Assembly (NCBI RefSeq): GCF_001310635.1
Contig: NZ_BAXR01000001.1
Location: forward strand, 186,001-250,000
Direction of reading: 5' to 3'
Origin: Bacillus sp. JCM 19034
Lineage (GTDB): Bacteria; Bacillota; Bacilli; Bacillales; Bacillaceae_D
DNA: 64,000 nt
Shown here: in pieces, positions 27,685-37,069 of the stretch
Numbering within the stretch: the stretch's first letter is position 1
Layout: each line of letters begins with the position of its first letter
Made by a program: the position numbers and the translations under genes
Notes under the pieces: model-generated
What the model saw: the letters and a program-made list of their open reading frames with translations, nothing else
What the model was told of the DNA's origin: nothing
The model's database searches: none

Positions 27685-27728
27685 ATGACATTTGTCATCT
27701 TAAATATTTGACGTTCATGACTTATAAT
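27685..27728 (+). promoter_or_regulatory. des promoter with DesR-type palindrome
   Basis: ATGACATTTGTCAT (27685-27698) is a near-perfect inverted repeat abutting a weak -35 TTAAAT (27700-27705). A 17-base spacer and a consensus -10 TATAAT (27723-27728) follow. A weak -35 with an adjacent site fits DesR-activated transcription. Confidence 0.7.
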
Positions 27729-27789
27729 ATTTAACGTTCTCACCTAAAATAAGGTTAAACGATTCAATAAACATTTCAGGGGGAACGAA

Positions 27790-28841
27790 ATGAGTAAACA
27801 AAAATTAGCACAATTAAGAAAAATGGTCATACCTTTTGAAAAATCGGATCAACGTACAAGCTTGAAACAAATAATAAATACAATACCGCCATTCTTTATT
27901 CTATGGTATTTAGCCTATGTAAGTTTAGACGTATCTGTATTTATTTCAATTGGTTTAGCGGTTATTGCTGCAGGATTTGCAGTTCGAATTTTTATTATTT
28001 TTCATGATTGCTGTCATGGTTCTTTTCTGAAAAACAAAAAAATGAATACATGGTTAGGTACGATAACCGGTATCATCACTATGTTTCCTTTTGAAAAGTG
28101 GAAGTGGGAGCATTCGATGCATCATGCATCAAGTGGGAATTTAGATAAGCGTGGCATTGGTGATATGTGGGTTATGACAGTAGATGAGTATATTAAAGCT
28201 TCTTTGAAAGAAAGAATCGCTTATCGTATTTACCGTAATCCGATCGTAATGTTTGGTTTAGGTCCTGTTTACTTGTTTTTTGTAACAAATCGCCTTAATC
28301 GTAAAGGTGCAAGAAAAAAGGAACGGATAAATTTATATTTCACAAACCTAGCGATTGTACTTATATATGCTGCAATGATTTGGCTTGTTGGGTGGCTACC
28401 ATTCCTCATTATACAAGGGACGATTATGTTCGTATCAGGGATGTTAGGAATATGGTTGTTTTACATTCAACATCAATTTGAGGATTCATATTTTGAAGAT
28501 GAAACTGAATGGGATTACGTAAAAGCGGCAATTGACGGTAGTTCGTATTATCAGCTTCCAAAAGTACTGCAATGGATTACAGGAATATTGGTTATCATCA
28601 TGTTCATCATTTAAGTCCTCGTGTACCTAATTATCATTTAGAAAAAGTACATGAATCTGTTGTTCCCTTACAAAAGGCAACTACTGTAACGATAAAGTCA
28701 AGCTTAGCAGCACTGCGATTTCGTTTATATGATGAAGAATCGAAAACGTTTCTTACATTTAAGGATATAAAACCGCAGCTCCAACAAGCAAAGCGAACAA
28801 ATCGATTAGAAAAAAGAAGGCTTAGCTTATTAGGGAAATAA
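27790..28841 (+). CDS. des: Acyl-lipid fatty-acid desaturase Des (one frame break)
   Basis: A membrane desaturase of about 350 residues (B. subtilis Des has 352) with four or more membrane segments. The three His boxes that hold the di-iron centre are present: HDCCH, HSMHH and HHVHH. The frame breaks at AA 28584-28585; one A restores QWITGNIGYHHVHHLSPRVP, which contains the third box. The enzyme puts cis double bonds into phospholipid acyl chains to keep the membrane fluid in the cold. The genes for its sensor kinase and regulator follow directly, and a DesR-type site precedes it. A terminator separates it from desK, so its expression can rise alone. Confidence 0.93.
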
Positions 28842-28879
28842 TATAGATTTGCTGCTTTTATTAAATATGCTGCAATGTT

Positions 28880-28930
28880 GGGTTTGTTTTCAAAGGTACT
28901 AATAATCTTTGGGAACAAACCCTTTTCTTT
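28880..28930 (+). terminator. Terminator after des
   Basis: GGGTTTGTT (28880-28888) pairs with AACAAACCC (28914-28922), extended by an inner CAAAG/CTTTG pair, and is followed by TTTTCTTT. Confidence 0.85.
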
Positions 28931-28995
28931 ACTAATAATGGATGAAATAAAGTATACTAAACAGAGAAGCTTTACTATATAGAAGAGAGGTTCAT

Positions 28996-30122
28996 ATGCA
29001 GAAATGGTATAATATATTTCCGAAAAATACAGGTTTAAGTATTTATGTTTGGATCATTTTTTGTTTGTTACCCTTTTACTTTATATTTAGAACGACGTCT
29101 GCCTTTGAGATTATTTTTGGCTGTATCATGATTATTCTCTTTTTTATGGCATACCGCCTTTCCTTTATTTCAAAGGGGAAATTTATATACCTTTGGGTTG
29201 CGATGGAAATGGTGATTAGCGTGACGATGACCCTGTTGTACGGATATGTCTATTTTTCTTTATTCCTTGCCTTTTTTATTGGAAATATAAGAAGCAAGAT
29301 TGGTTTCTTTACACTTTATATTATTCACTTAATAACGACGATCATATCAATTTGCATTTGTTTTTTATAGAAAGAGAATTATTTATGTCTCAATTTCCGT
29401 TTATTGTAATGTCCGTCATTGGTGTGATCTTATTGCCATTTAATACGTATAACCGCAATAAGCAAGAGCAATTGGAAAGTCAGCTTGAGGATGCCAATAA
29501 TCGTATTTCAAAGCTAATGGTTATCGAGGAAAGACAACGGATTGCCAGGGACCTTCATGATACACTTGGCCAAAAATTGTCTCTAATCGGATTGAAAAGT
29601 GACTTAGCAAGAAGGCTAGTTTATGTTCAACCTGATAGAGCAAGAGAAGAGCTTACTGATATTCAACAAACAGCTAGAACAGCACTAAAAGAAGTACGTG
29701 AGATGGTATCGAACATGCGCGGCATCAAGCTGGAGGAAGAAATAGAACGTGTTCAGCAATTATTACGAGCAGCTGAAATTGATTTTTCATTAAAAGGTAC
29801 AACAAGCTTAAAGTACACTCCATTACTTGTTGAAAACGTAGTAAGTATGTGTATAAAAGAAGCAGTTACGAATGTTGTTAAGCATAGTCAGGCCACGTTA
29901 TGCCAAATTAGCATTGAAGAAACGTCTGAGGAATTATGTATTCTAATATGTGATAATGGTACTGGATTTCAATTTGATAAAGAAACAAAAGGTAATGGAT
30001 TAAGAGGGATTGAAGAACGTTTGGATTTTCTTAATGGAAGTTTACAAGTTTCCAATAATAAAGGGACGATACTTACAATTCGCGTACCGAAAATTATAAA
30101 ACAAGAAATGGGGGGATCATGA
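28996..30122 (+). CDS. desK: Thermosensor histidine kinase DesK (one frame break)
   Basis: The N-terminal third has four or five membrane helices starting from residue about 12, as in the DesK membrane thermometer. A linker coiled coil (QEQLESQLEDANNRISKLM) leads to a HisKA_3 dimerisation domain with ERQRIARDLHDTLGQKLS; its phosphoacceptor is His188 after correction, the same number as in B. subtilis DesK. The HATPase part has KEAVTNVVKHS, DNGTGF and GNGLRGIEERL. The frame breaks at the T run 29361-29366. One T gives ICICFFIERELFMSQFP and 375 residues. It phosphorylates DesR when membrane lipids become ordered. The desR gene starts two bases after its stop. Confidence 0.92.
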
Positions 30123-30123
30123 C

Positions 30124-30723
30124 ATGATTCGGATTGTCATTGCAGAGGACCAAGGTATGCTGTTAGGTGCACTAGGAGCACTGTTAGATTTAGAAGATGA
30201 TATGGAAGTTGTTGGGAAGGCACGTAATGGTGAAGAAGCTATCCAGTTAGTTCGAGAGAAGAAACCAGAAATTTGTATTATGGACATTGAAATGCCGATA
30301 ATGAGTGGGCTAGATGCTGCTGAATTATTAATGGATGACGAATGTAAAGTCATTATATTAACAACATTTGCCCGTTCGGGTTATTTTGAACGAGCAAGAA
30401 AAGCGAATGTTAGTGGTTATTTATTAAAGGATAGTCCAAGTGAAGAGTTAGCAAGTGCAATTAGAAAAATTATACAAGGCCAAAAAATGTATTCACCTGA
30501 ATTAATAGATTTAGCATTTGAAGAAGATAATCCTTTAACGGAACGAGAAAGACAAGTCATAGAGTTAATGGCGACTGGAAAAAGCACTAAAGAAATTGCA
30601 GGGGAGTTATTTTTGACTAATGGAACGGTACGAAATTATATTTCCATTATTTTAGATAAGCTTGATGTAAGTAATCGAATTGAAGCAATTACGAAAATTA
30701 AAAATAACGGTTGGTTTAAATAA
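30124..30723 (+). CDS. desR: Response regulator DesR
   Basis: A 199-residue NarL/FixJ-type regulator, the same length as B. subtilis DesR. The receiver has IAEDQGMLLGAL and phosphoacceptor Asp54 in IMDIEMP, with Lys in LLKDSPSEE. The LuxR-type helix-turn-helix is LTERERQVIELMATGKSTKEIA followed by TNGTVRNYISIILDKL. Phosphorylated DesR activates des. The matching palindrome lies upstream of des at 27685. It is translationally linked to desK. Confidence 0.95.
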   Translation: MIRIVIAEDQGMLLGALGALLDLEDDMEVVGKARNGEEAIQLVREKKPEICIMDIEMPIMSGLDAAELLMDDECKVIILTTFARSGYFERARKANVSGYLLKDSPSEELASAIRKIIQGQKMYSPELIDLAFEEDNPLTERERQVIELMATGKSTKEIAGELFLTNGTVRNYISIILDKLDVSNRIEAITKIKNNGWFK

Positions 30724-30826
30724 GAGATTTTTTGAAAAAGTTCGATAGTACTTTTAGGCCTATAAATAAAGCAATGTAAGCGCTCTCCCTCTTCTATAGA
30801 CTTCGCGAAGATTAACTTTTGGAATA

Positions 30827-30885
30827 TTGACATCCCTCTCCTTTCTGAATAAGATAAGCTTAGTCGACAAAATTCTTCGAATTTT
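30827..30885 (+). promoter_or_regulatory. Promoter and palindrome before the nucleoside-transport operon
   Basis: TTGACA (30827-30832), a 17-base spacer and TAAGAT (30850-30855) form a good sigma-A promoter. A 17-base palindrome, AAAATTC and GAATTTT around TTC (30869-30885), begins just after the expected start point and may be an operator. Confidence 0.5.
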
Positions 30886-30966
30886 TTATACATTTTGATT
30901 TCGGGTAATGGAGAATATATTAGGCTGACTTATACTAGAATAAAGAAATTGAGTGGGGGATCATAC

Positions 30967-31998
30967 GTGAAAAGGCTATTTAGTGTACTTATTATTTTTA
31001 TTTTGTTACTTGCTGCATGTAATGCCAATGATGATAACGATGATGTGGCAGAAAATGAAGGTGCTGTTGAGGGAGCAACTGATCTGAAAATTGCTCTTAT
31101 CTTACCAGAACCTATTGGACAAAATCCTTTTTTTCAACAGATGCAGGATGGAGCAAAGCAGGCAGCTGAAGATTTTGGCGTTGCTGTAACTTCTGTTGAA
31201 TCGACTGATTATTCAGTCATTGAGGAGAATTTACGGGTTGCAGTTGCTGAAGGCTATGATTTAATAATTTCTGCCGCATTCGAAGCAGAAGACCCATTAA
31301 AAAATGTTGCAACAGATAATCCTGAACAAGCATTTGCAATCATCGATACGGTAGTTGACCTACCAAATGTAAGTAGTGTCAATTTTGATGAGCATGAAGC
31401 TGCTTATTTATTAGGTGCAGCAGCAGGCTTATTAACTGAATCAAACGTTGTTGGAATGGTAGCAGCAATGGATATTCCACTTCTATCAAAGTGGACGGAA
31501 GGCTTTGAGAATGGTTTAAAAGCTACTAATGCGGATGCTACATTTCTTCTAAATTTCGTGAATGATTTTGCTGATCCAGCTCGTGCAAAAGAATTAGCCT
31601 TTATGCAAGAATCACAAGGAGCTGATTTTATTGCTGGAGCTGCTGCAGTTGGTGATTTAGGTGTCTTTGAAGCAGCAGAAGAGAAGGGCTTTTTAACAGC
31701 TGGACAAGATATAGATTATACGGTTCAATATCCAGAGCATGTTGTGCTGTCTCAATTGAAAGGAACCGATGCTGCAGCTTACGAAACAATTAAGGCCTTT
31801 GTAGAAGGAACCTATGATTCTGGTGTCATTAGTTATGGTCTAGCAGATGGTGGGGTTGGCCTAACATATGTGACACATGAAAGTGAAACGCCTCTTAGTG
31901 ATAAAGTCGACGAAGAGGTTATAAAGCAGGTTACCGAGATTAAGGATAGTATTGTTTCTGGTGAATTAGTAATTCCCAACCCTTTACAAGGTGAATAA
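30967..31998 (+). CDS. nupN: Nucleoside-binding lipoprotein of BMP family (NupN-like)
   Basis: A 343-residue lipoprotein. The signal peptide ends in LLLAAC, so the Cys near residue 18 is lipidated. The mature part is a BMP/Med (PnrA-like) periplasmic-binding fold: LKIALILPEPIGQNPFFQQM, SVNFDEHEAAYLLGAAAGLL, VGMVAAMDIPLL and TAGQDIDYT. The GTG start at 30967 is chosen because GGGGGATC lies upstream and the signal peptide begins there. It is the binding protein of an importer whose ATPase and two permeases follow, the order of B. subtilis nupNOPQ (guanosine uptake). Nucleoside as substrate is inferred from the family and from the phosphorylase downstream. A large hairpin after the gene may raise its expression relative to the others. 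Confidence 0.82.
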   Translation: MKRLFSVLIIFILLLAACNANDDNDDVAENEGAVEGATDLKIALILPEPIGQNPFFQQMQDGAKQAAEDFGVAVTSVESTDYSVIEENLRVAVAEGYDLIISAAFEAEDPLKNVATDNPEQAFAIIDTVVDLPNVSSVNFDEHEAAYLLGAAAGLLTESNVVGMVAAMDIPLLSKWTEGFENGLKATNADATFLLNFVNDFADPARAKELAFMQESQGADFIAGAAAVGDLGVFEAAEEKGFLTAGQDIDYTVQYPEHVVLSQLKGTDAAAYETIKAFVEGTYDSGVISYGLADGGVGLTYVTHESETPLSDKVDEEVIKQVTEIKDSIVSGELVIPNPLQGE

Positions 31999-32043
31999 TG
32001 CTTACATTAATTTTGTAAGGAGAGAGCTTCCTTTTTTTACAGT

Positions 32044-32099
32044 AAGGTGACTAAAAACTTTTTAATCTTGTGGAAGATTAATAGTTTTCAAGTCACCTT
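32044..32099 (+). terminator. Large intercistronic hairpin between nupN and nupO
   Basis: AAGGTGACT pairs with AGTCACCTT, and inside this AAAACT..TTAATCTT pairs with AAGATTAAtAGTTTT around a 4-base loop. A partial terminator or mRNA-stabilising stem is likely. A smaller AAGGA/TCCTT stem with seven T residues precedes it near 32021-32038. Confidence 0.65.
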
Positions 32100-32151
32100 T
32101 TCCTTGTTTGTTAAAGCAATTGAATTGAAATTGTTAAGGAGGGGGAACTTC

Positions 32152-33678
32152 ATGTCCACTGTACTTGAAATGAAACATATGTCAAAAAGATATGGTGAGT
32201 TTTATGCGAATAAAGATATTTCATTCTCATTAAAGAAAGGAGAAATCCATGCAATTATCGGTGAAAACGGTGCCGGGAAAACAACATTAATGAGGATGTT
32301 ATATGGAATGGAAACACCAACGGCAGGGGAAATGATACTCCATAATAATAAAGTGAATTTCTCAAGTCCAGCAGATGCGATTAATCAAGGGATTGGTATG
32401 GTTCATCAGCATTTTATGTTATTTCCATATTTAACTGCTGCGGAGAACATAGTTATTGGACGTGAACCAAAAAAAATAGGTTTTTTTCAACGTAACGAAG
32501 CAATAAAAGCAGTTGCTGCTTTGTCTGAACAATATCGGATTCCCATACACCCTACGAAAAAAATAATGAAATGTTCCCTTGGTGAACAGCAAAGAGTCGA
32601 AATTATCAAAGTATTGTATCAAGGGGCAGATATTATCGTTTTGGATGAGCCAACAGCCGTTTTAACACCATTAGAAGTTCAAGAACTGCTTAAAACGATT
32701 CGATTTTTGGCATCCCAAGGTAAAAGCATTATTATTATTACCCATAAATTGCAAGAAGTAATGGATGTAGCGGATAATGTGACCGTTTTACGAAATGGAA
32801 AAGTGACAGGCACCATGGCAATTAATGAAGCGACCTCTCATAAATTGGCAACATTAATGGTTGGTCGTGAGTTGAAGAACGTCGAAAAAAGAAGATCAAT
32901 AAGTGGAGAACGTTTTCTAGAGCTTGCGGATGTTCGAGTGCAAGAAAATAATGCTAAACCAGTGTTGAAAGACGTTTCTTTTCAAGTGAGTCGTGGTGAA
33001 ATTGTAGGAGTTGCAGGAGTATCGGGGAATGGACAGTCTGAACTAATTCAGGCGATTGCCGGATTAATTAAAGTTCAAAATGGCTCTATTAAGTTGAATG
33101 GTCAACCAATTAACGAACTTTCTGTTAAAGAAAGAAGGGATATTGGGCTAGCTCATATACCAGAGGATCGATATAAATGGGGAGTTGCGAAAGACGCGAC
33201 CGTTGAAGAAAATGCAATCATTGGTTTTCATCGTAAAAAGAATTATGTGAAAAGTGGATGGATGAAGAGATCGTCACTACGTCCTATCATTCAAGAATGG
33301 ATTGAGCAATTTTCTATTAAACCGAATTCTTTAACAGAACAGGCAGCAAATCTATCAGGTGGAAACTTACAGAAGCTGATTGTCGCTCGTGAGTTAGGAC
33401 AAAATACTCCTTTTTTGATTGCGGCCGAACCCACTAGAGGGGTCGATATAGGTGCAATGGAAGTCATCCATGATGCAATCGTAAAAAAACGAAATGAAAA
33501 TGGATCGGTGTTACTAGTTTCTTCAGAGCTTACTGAAATTTTAAAGTTATCTGATCGCATATTAGTTATGTTTGAAGGTGAAATCGTAGGAGAATTAAGC
33601 CGATCGGAAGCGACTGAAGAAAAGCTTAGTATATTAATGGCAGGAGGTAAACTGGGAGATGCGGTTCGTAAAAATTAA
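32152..33678 (+). CDS. nupO: Nucleoside ABC transporter ATPase (NupO-like, tandem ATP-binding domains)
   Basis: A 508-residue protein with two ABC domains, as in sugar and nucleoside importers of the RbsA/NupO type. Domain 1 has Walker A GENGAGKTT, signature SLGEQQRVE and Walker B IIVLDEPTAVL. Domain 2 has a degenerate Walker A (GVSGNGQSE), signature LSGGNLQKL and the segment AAEPTRGVD. The ATG at 32152 has AAGGAGGGGG just upstream; a long in-frame extension back to 32047 lacks a ribosome site and is rejected. It energises the NupP/NupQ-like permeases, and the nupP start overlaps its 3' end by 20 bases. Confidence 0.88.
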   Translation: MSTVLEMKHMSKRYGEFYANKDISFSLKKGEIHAIIGENGAGKTTLMRMLYGMETPTAGEMILHNNKVNFSSPADAINQGIGMVHQHFMLFPYLTAAENIVIGREPKKIGFFQRNEAIKAVAALSEQYRIPIHPTKKIMKCSLGEQQRVEIIKVLYQGADIIVLDEPTAVLTPLEVQELLKTIRFLASQGKSIIIITHKLQEVMDVADNVTVLRNGKVTGTMAINEATSHKLATLMVGRELKNVEKRRSISGERFLELADVRVQENNAKPVLKDVSFQVSRGEIVGVAGVSGNGQSELIQAIAGLIKVQNGSIKLNGQPINELSVKERRDIGLAHIPEDRYKWGVAKDATVEENAIIGFHRKKNYVKSGWMKRSSLRPIIQEWIEQFSIKPNSLTEQAANLSGGNLQKLIVARELGQNTPFLIAAEPTRGVDIGAMEVIHDAIVKKRNENGSVLLVSSELTEILKLSDRILVMFEGEIVGELSRSEATEEKLSILMAGGKLGDAVRKN

Positions 33679-34720
33679 TGCACTTATCCAACCTCTTTTT
33701 GCTATTTTAATAGGTTTGATAGTGGGAGCTATTGCAATGAGAGCATTAGGAGAACCAATACTACAAACGTATGGTGAAATGTGGAAAGGTGCTTTTGGTA
33801 ATTTATATTTTGTTATGTCAACTCTTGCTAGAGCAACACCGATTTTATTAATTGCATTAGGTGTAAGTATTGCTTTTCGTGCTGGAGCGTTTAACTTAGG
33901 TGGAGAAGGACAGATGGTATTAGCCGCCGTTAGTTCAGCTCTGGTTGCTCTTTATATACCTGGACCTGGTTTTGTTAAATTAATCGCAGCAATTTTAATT
34001 GGTTTTTCGATTGGCGGAATTTGGTCTGCATTAGCTGGTATGATGGAAGCAAAATTTAAAGTCCAACTCATTATCTCAACATTGCTAATGAACTATATAG
34101 CTGTGTTATTTGCAAGTTATTTAGTTAGTCATCCATTTCAAGACCGTGACGGTTCCGCAGCGTTAGCACAGACGAAATTACTCGATCAAGCAGCTTATAT
34201 TCCAAAATTAATTGCTGGTATGAGTGTTCATTACGGTTTTGTAATAGCAATTGTGATTGCGATTGGATTATTTATTGCTTTTCGTTATACAGCAATCGGG
34301 TATGAAGTGAACATGCTTGGGAAAAACCCATTTTTCACTTCATATGGAGGAGTAAATCGATCAAAAGTAATGTTAATTAGTATGTTTGTTAGTGGTGGAA
34401 TAGCGGGATTAGCTGGTGTCTTTGAAGTGTTAGGATCTCATTATCGATTTGTCGATAATGCCCTCACAGTTCCAGATTATGCTTGGACAGGTATAATGGC
34501 AGCACTATTGGCTAAATCTAATCCACTTGCGGTTATTTTCAGCTCCATTTTCTTAGCTGCTTTACATACAGGATCTTTAGGAGTAGAACGAAATACCGAT
34601 GTTCCATTAGAAGTTGGCAGTATAATACAAGCAGTTCTAATTTTATTTATATCTGCGAACATAACATTCGCGTGGATTAGGGCCTATAAGAAAGAGAGGA
34701 AAAACAATGGAGTTATTTGA
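33659..34720 (+). CDS. nupP: Nucleoside ABC transporter permease (NupP-like)
   Basis: A 353-residue permease of the BPD_transp_2 family with about ten membrane helices. It contains IALGVSIAFRAGAFNLGGEGQMVLAA and GKNPFFTSYGGVNRSKVMLISMFVSGGIAGLAG, typical of YufP/NupP and RbsC-like subunits. It overlaps nupO by 20 bases and nupQ by 14 bases, indicating coupled translation. It forms the channel with NupQ. Confidence 0.88.
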   Translation: MRFVKINALIQPLFAILIGLIVGAIAMRALGEPILQTYGEMWKGAFGNLYFVMSTLARATPILLIALGVSIAFRAGAFNLGGEGQMVLAAVSSALVALYIPGPGFVKLIAAILIGFSIGGIWSALAGMMEAKFKVQLIISTLLMNYIAVLFASYLVSHPFQDRDGSAALAQTKLLDQAAYIPKLIAGMSVHYGFVIAIVIAIGLFIAFRYTAIGYEVNMLGKNPFFTSYGGVNRSKVMLISMFVSGGIAGLAGVFEVLGSHYRFVDNALTVPDYAWTGIMAALLAKSNPLAVIFSSIFLAALHTGSLGVERNTDVPLEVGSIIQAVLILFISANITFAWIRAYKKERKNNGVI

Positions 34721-35624
34721 TCTTTCTCTTTTAAATTCAACATTACGAATGGTTACACCGATTTTATTAGCTGCTCTTGGAGGTATGCTTTGTTCTCGGG
34801 TTGGTATCTTTAATGTAGGTCTAGAGGGATTAATATTAGTCGGAGCGTTTAGTGCAATTGTTGCGAATTATTTTACCGGAAATTTGATAGTTTCAGTCAT
34901 ATTTGCTGCATTCATTAGCTTATTATTTTCTCTTATTTTAGCAGTTATGGCGATTCAATTTAAAGCGAATATGATCGTTGTTGGAATCGCCATTAACTTC
35001 TTAGCTTTAGGCTTAACGACCTTCTTACTGCGTGCGATCTTCGATGTGAAAGGTGCCTTTTACGATAACACAATGACTGGATTACCTAATATTAATATTC
35101 CTATTTTAGAAAACATCCCAGTACTAGGGGCGATCTTTTCAGGGCATACGATTCTTGTTTATGTTGCTTTAGTTGTCCCGTTTATTTTATTTGTCTTCAT
35201 GTATCGAACAGTGACTGGCTTTCGAATGTTATCTGTAGGCTACAATCAAGTAGCTGCTCGTAGCTTAGGTATTCATGTAGAAGGATTACAATACTTAGCT
35301 ATTGCATTAAGTGGTATACTCTGCGGGTTAGCTGGAGCCCAGTTATCATTAGGGTTAGTAACGATGTTCTCTGAAGGTATGACTGCTGGCCGTGGCTTCA
35401 TCGCCCTTGTTGCCACAATGTTAGGTCAATCTCATCCATTTGGTGTATTAGGAGCAAGCTTATTGTTCGGTTTAACAGATGCATTAAGTACACGGATGCA
35501 AAGCTTTTCAATACCAACACAATTTACAAGTATGATTCCATATGTGTTAACGTTAGTAGCTATGTTTTTACTAAAAGGACGTGGGGTCGAAACCGATGAA
35601 ACGAATCAACAAAGTTCTCGTTAA
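34707..35624 (+). CDS. nupQ: Nucleoside ABC transporter permease (NupQ-like)
   Basis: A 305-residue BPD_transp_2 permease with about nine membrane helices. Family segments are ALGGMLCSRVGIFNVGLEGLILVGAF and GYNQVAARSLGIHVEGLQYLAIALSGILCGLAGA. It pairs with the NupP-like subunit. GAGGAAAAAC precedes ATG 34707. The gene runs without a terminator into the YuiH-like gene 14 bases later, so the operon continues. Confidence 0.88.
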   Translation: MELFDLSLLNSTLRMVTPILLAALGGMLCSRVGIFNVGLEGLILVGAFSAIVANYFTGNLIVSVIFAAFISLLFSLILAVMAIQFKANMIVVGIAINFLALGLTTFLLRAIFDVKGAFYDNTMTGLPNINIPILENIPVLGAIFSGHTILVYVALVVPFILFVFMYRTVTGFRMLSVGYNQVAARSLGIHVEGLQYLAIALSGILCGLAGAQLSLGLVTMFSEGMTAGRGFIALVATMLGQSHPFGVLGASLLFGLTDALSTRMQSFSIPTQFTSMIPYVLTLVAMFLLKGRGVETDETNQQSSR

Positions 35625-35638
35625 AGGAAGTGATCATT

Positions 35639-36301
35639 ATGAAAAAAGCCGATCGAATTAAACGTATGAAAACACCGAAGAACCAAGAAGATTTTAACGG
35701 TCGTTTGCCAAGAGGACAAGTATTAACAGAAAAATTTCCAATTTTACATGAAGGCGATGTTCCTACATACGATCTTGATAATTGGGATTTAAAAATAACA
35801 GGAAAAGTGAATAAAGAAGTCAGTTTAAAATATGAGGATATTTTGAATATGCCGCAAATCGATATCACGGTTGATATTCATTGTGTTACTAGGTGGTCAC
35901 GATTTAATAATACGTTTACAGGTGTACGCTTTCGTGATTTTTTAAAGGAAATTGGTGTACAGCCAAAAAGCAACTATGTGATGCTGAAAGGTGATTACGA
36001 CTACACATCAAACATTGAGTTAGATGATTTAATGGGAGATGATATTCTTTTAGCACATTCATTTGAAGGAAAGCCATTAACAGATAAGCACGGGTGGCCT
36101 TTAAGACTCGTCGTACCACATTTGTATTTTTGGAAAAGTGTGAAATGGTTACGTGGCTTTGAATTCATTGATGAAAATGAACCAGGATTCTGGGAACAAA
36201 ATGGGTTTCATTTACGAGGAGACCCTTTCAAAGAAGAACGGTTTTCTGGTGAAGATTTAGATATACCTGAAGATGAGTGGGAGAAAAAGGAGTTTGATTA
36301 A
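35639..36301 (+). CDS. yuiH: Molybdopterin oxidoreductase, sulfite-oxidase family (YuiH-like)
   Basis: A 220-residue cytoplasmic SUOX-type molybdopterin domain. It has the Mo-ligand Cys in DIHCVTRWSR, then FTGVRFRDFLKEIGV, LLAHSFEGKPLTDKHGWPLRLVVPHLYFWKSVKWLRGFEF, all conserved in the family. ATG 35639 is used because GGAAG lies eight bases upstream; GTG 35630 has no space for a ribosome site. B. subtilis YuiH is the closest known relative. There is no signal peptide and no heme domain. Reduction of oxidised Met or nucleobase derivatives has been seen in related enzymes, but its own substrate is unknown. Its place in a nucleoside operon is unusual. Confidence 0.82.
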   Translation: MKKADRIKRMKTPKNQEDFNGRLPRGQVLTEKFPILHEGDVPTYDLDNWDLKITGKVNKEVSLKYEDILNMPQIDITVDIHCVTRWSRFNNTFTGVRFRDFLKEIGVQPKSNYVMLKGDYDYTSNIELDDLMGDDILLAHSFEGKPLTDKHGWPLRLVVPHLYFWKSVKWLRGFEFIDENEPGFWEQNGFHLRGDPFKEERFSGEDLDIPEDEWEKKEFD

Positions 36302-36302
36302 G

Positions 36303-37019
36303 TTGTTACCGAACCTCAAAATTGATTCGAAACAATTGCCAAAAAAAGTAGTAGTTTGTGGTGATCCAGAAAGAGCCAAATCTATCTCAACATATTTAAA
36401 AAATGCTGAAAAACTAGCACGAAATCGAGAGTATCATTCGTACGTAGGTAAATATAATGGCGAAGAAATTGCTGTTATTAGCCATGGGGTAGGTGGGCCT
36501 GGGGCAGCAGTTTGTTTTGAGGAATTAATCATGGGCGGCGTTGAAACGATCATTCGTATTGGTACAGCTGGTTCTTATCGTAAAGAGATTCCAGCTGGGA
36601 GCATAGTTATTAGTACCGCTGCTGTCCGATGTGATGGTTTATCTAAACAGTTAGTCCCTGTTGAGTTTCCAGCTGTAGCTAATCGTGAAATTGTTGAATC
36701 GTTAGTAAAAGCGTCTAAAAAGCAATCGGTTTTAACATACGAAGGAATTACATTAACGCTAGATGCATTCTATTTAGGAAGTATTACTTTTCCTCATGAT
36801 ATTTATAAAAAATCGAATGTATTAGCAGTTGAAATGGAAAATGCCGCTTTATTTACGATTGCAAATTTAAGAGGAGTTCGTGCTGGAGCAATTTTAGCAA
36901 TTGATGGTTATGCAGATGATAATTTAAGAGAAAATTATCATCCTGATACGGAGAAAGTGAAAGAAGCGATTTCCCAAGAAGTGAAGGTCGCTCTTGATGC
37001 GATTACATCACTATCATAA
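36303..37019 (+). CDS. Nucleoside phosphorylase (PNP/uridine phosphorylase family)
   Basis: A 238-residue phosphorylase of the NP-I family. Phosphate and nucleoside binding segments are visible: VVCGDPERAKSIS, ISHGVGGPGAAVCFEEL, IIRIGTAGSY, and the ribose-binding VLAVEMENAALF. The hexameric DeoD/Udp type fits best. The TTG start at 36303, two bases after the YuiH gene stop, follows AAGGAG. It splits imported nucleosides into base and ribose-1-phosphate, completing the importer operon. Purine or uridine preference cannot be told. A terminator closes the operon. Confidence 0.85.
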   Translation: MLPNLKIDSKQLPKKVVVCGDPERAKSISTYLKNAEKLARNREYHSYVGKYNGEEIAVISHGVGGPGAAVCFEELIMGGVETIIRIGTAGSYRKEIPAGSIVISTAAVRCDGLSKQLVPVEFPAVANREIVESLVKASKKQSVLTYEGITLTLDAFYLGSITFPHDIYKKSNVLAVEMENAALFTIANLRGVRAGAILAIDGYADDNLRENYHPDTEKVKEAISQEVKVALDAITSLS

Positions 37020-37030
37020 TATATAGGGTA

Positions 37031-37069
37031 GGAAGCCGTTATCGTTTAATACAAACGGCTTTTTCCTAT
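37031..37069 (+). terminator. Terminator of the nucleoside operon
   Basis: AAGCCGTT pairs with AACGGCTT around a 13-base loop and runs into TTTTCC. Flanking ATAGG/CCTAT lengthen the stem. Confidence 0.85.

Noticed and set aside
30775..30788. cre-like TGTAAGCGCTCTCC before nupN
   Set aside because: Only 12 of 14 positions fit, with mismatches on one side; too weak to list as a site.
30869..30885. CodY box before nupN
   Set aside because: Only about 9 of 15 positions match AATTTTCWGAAAATT, so it is reported as an unassigned palindrome instead.
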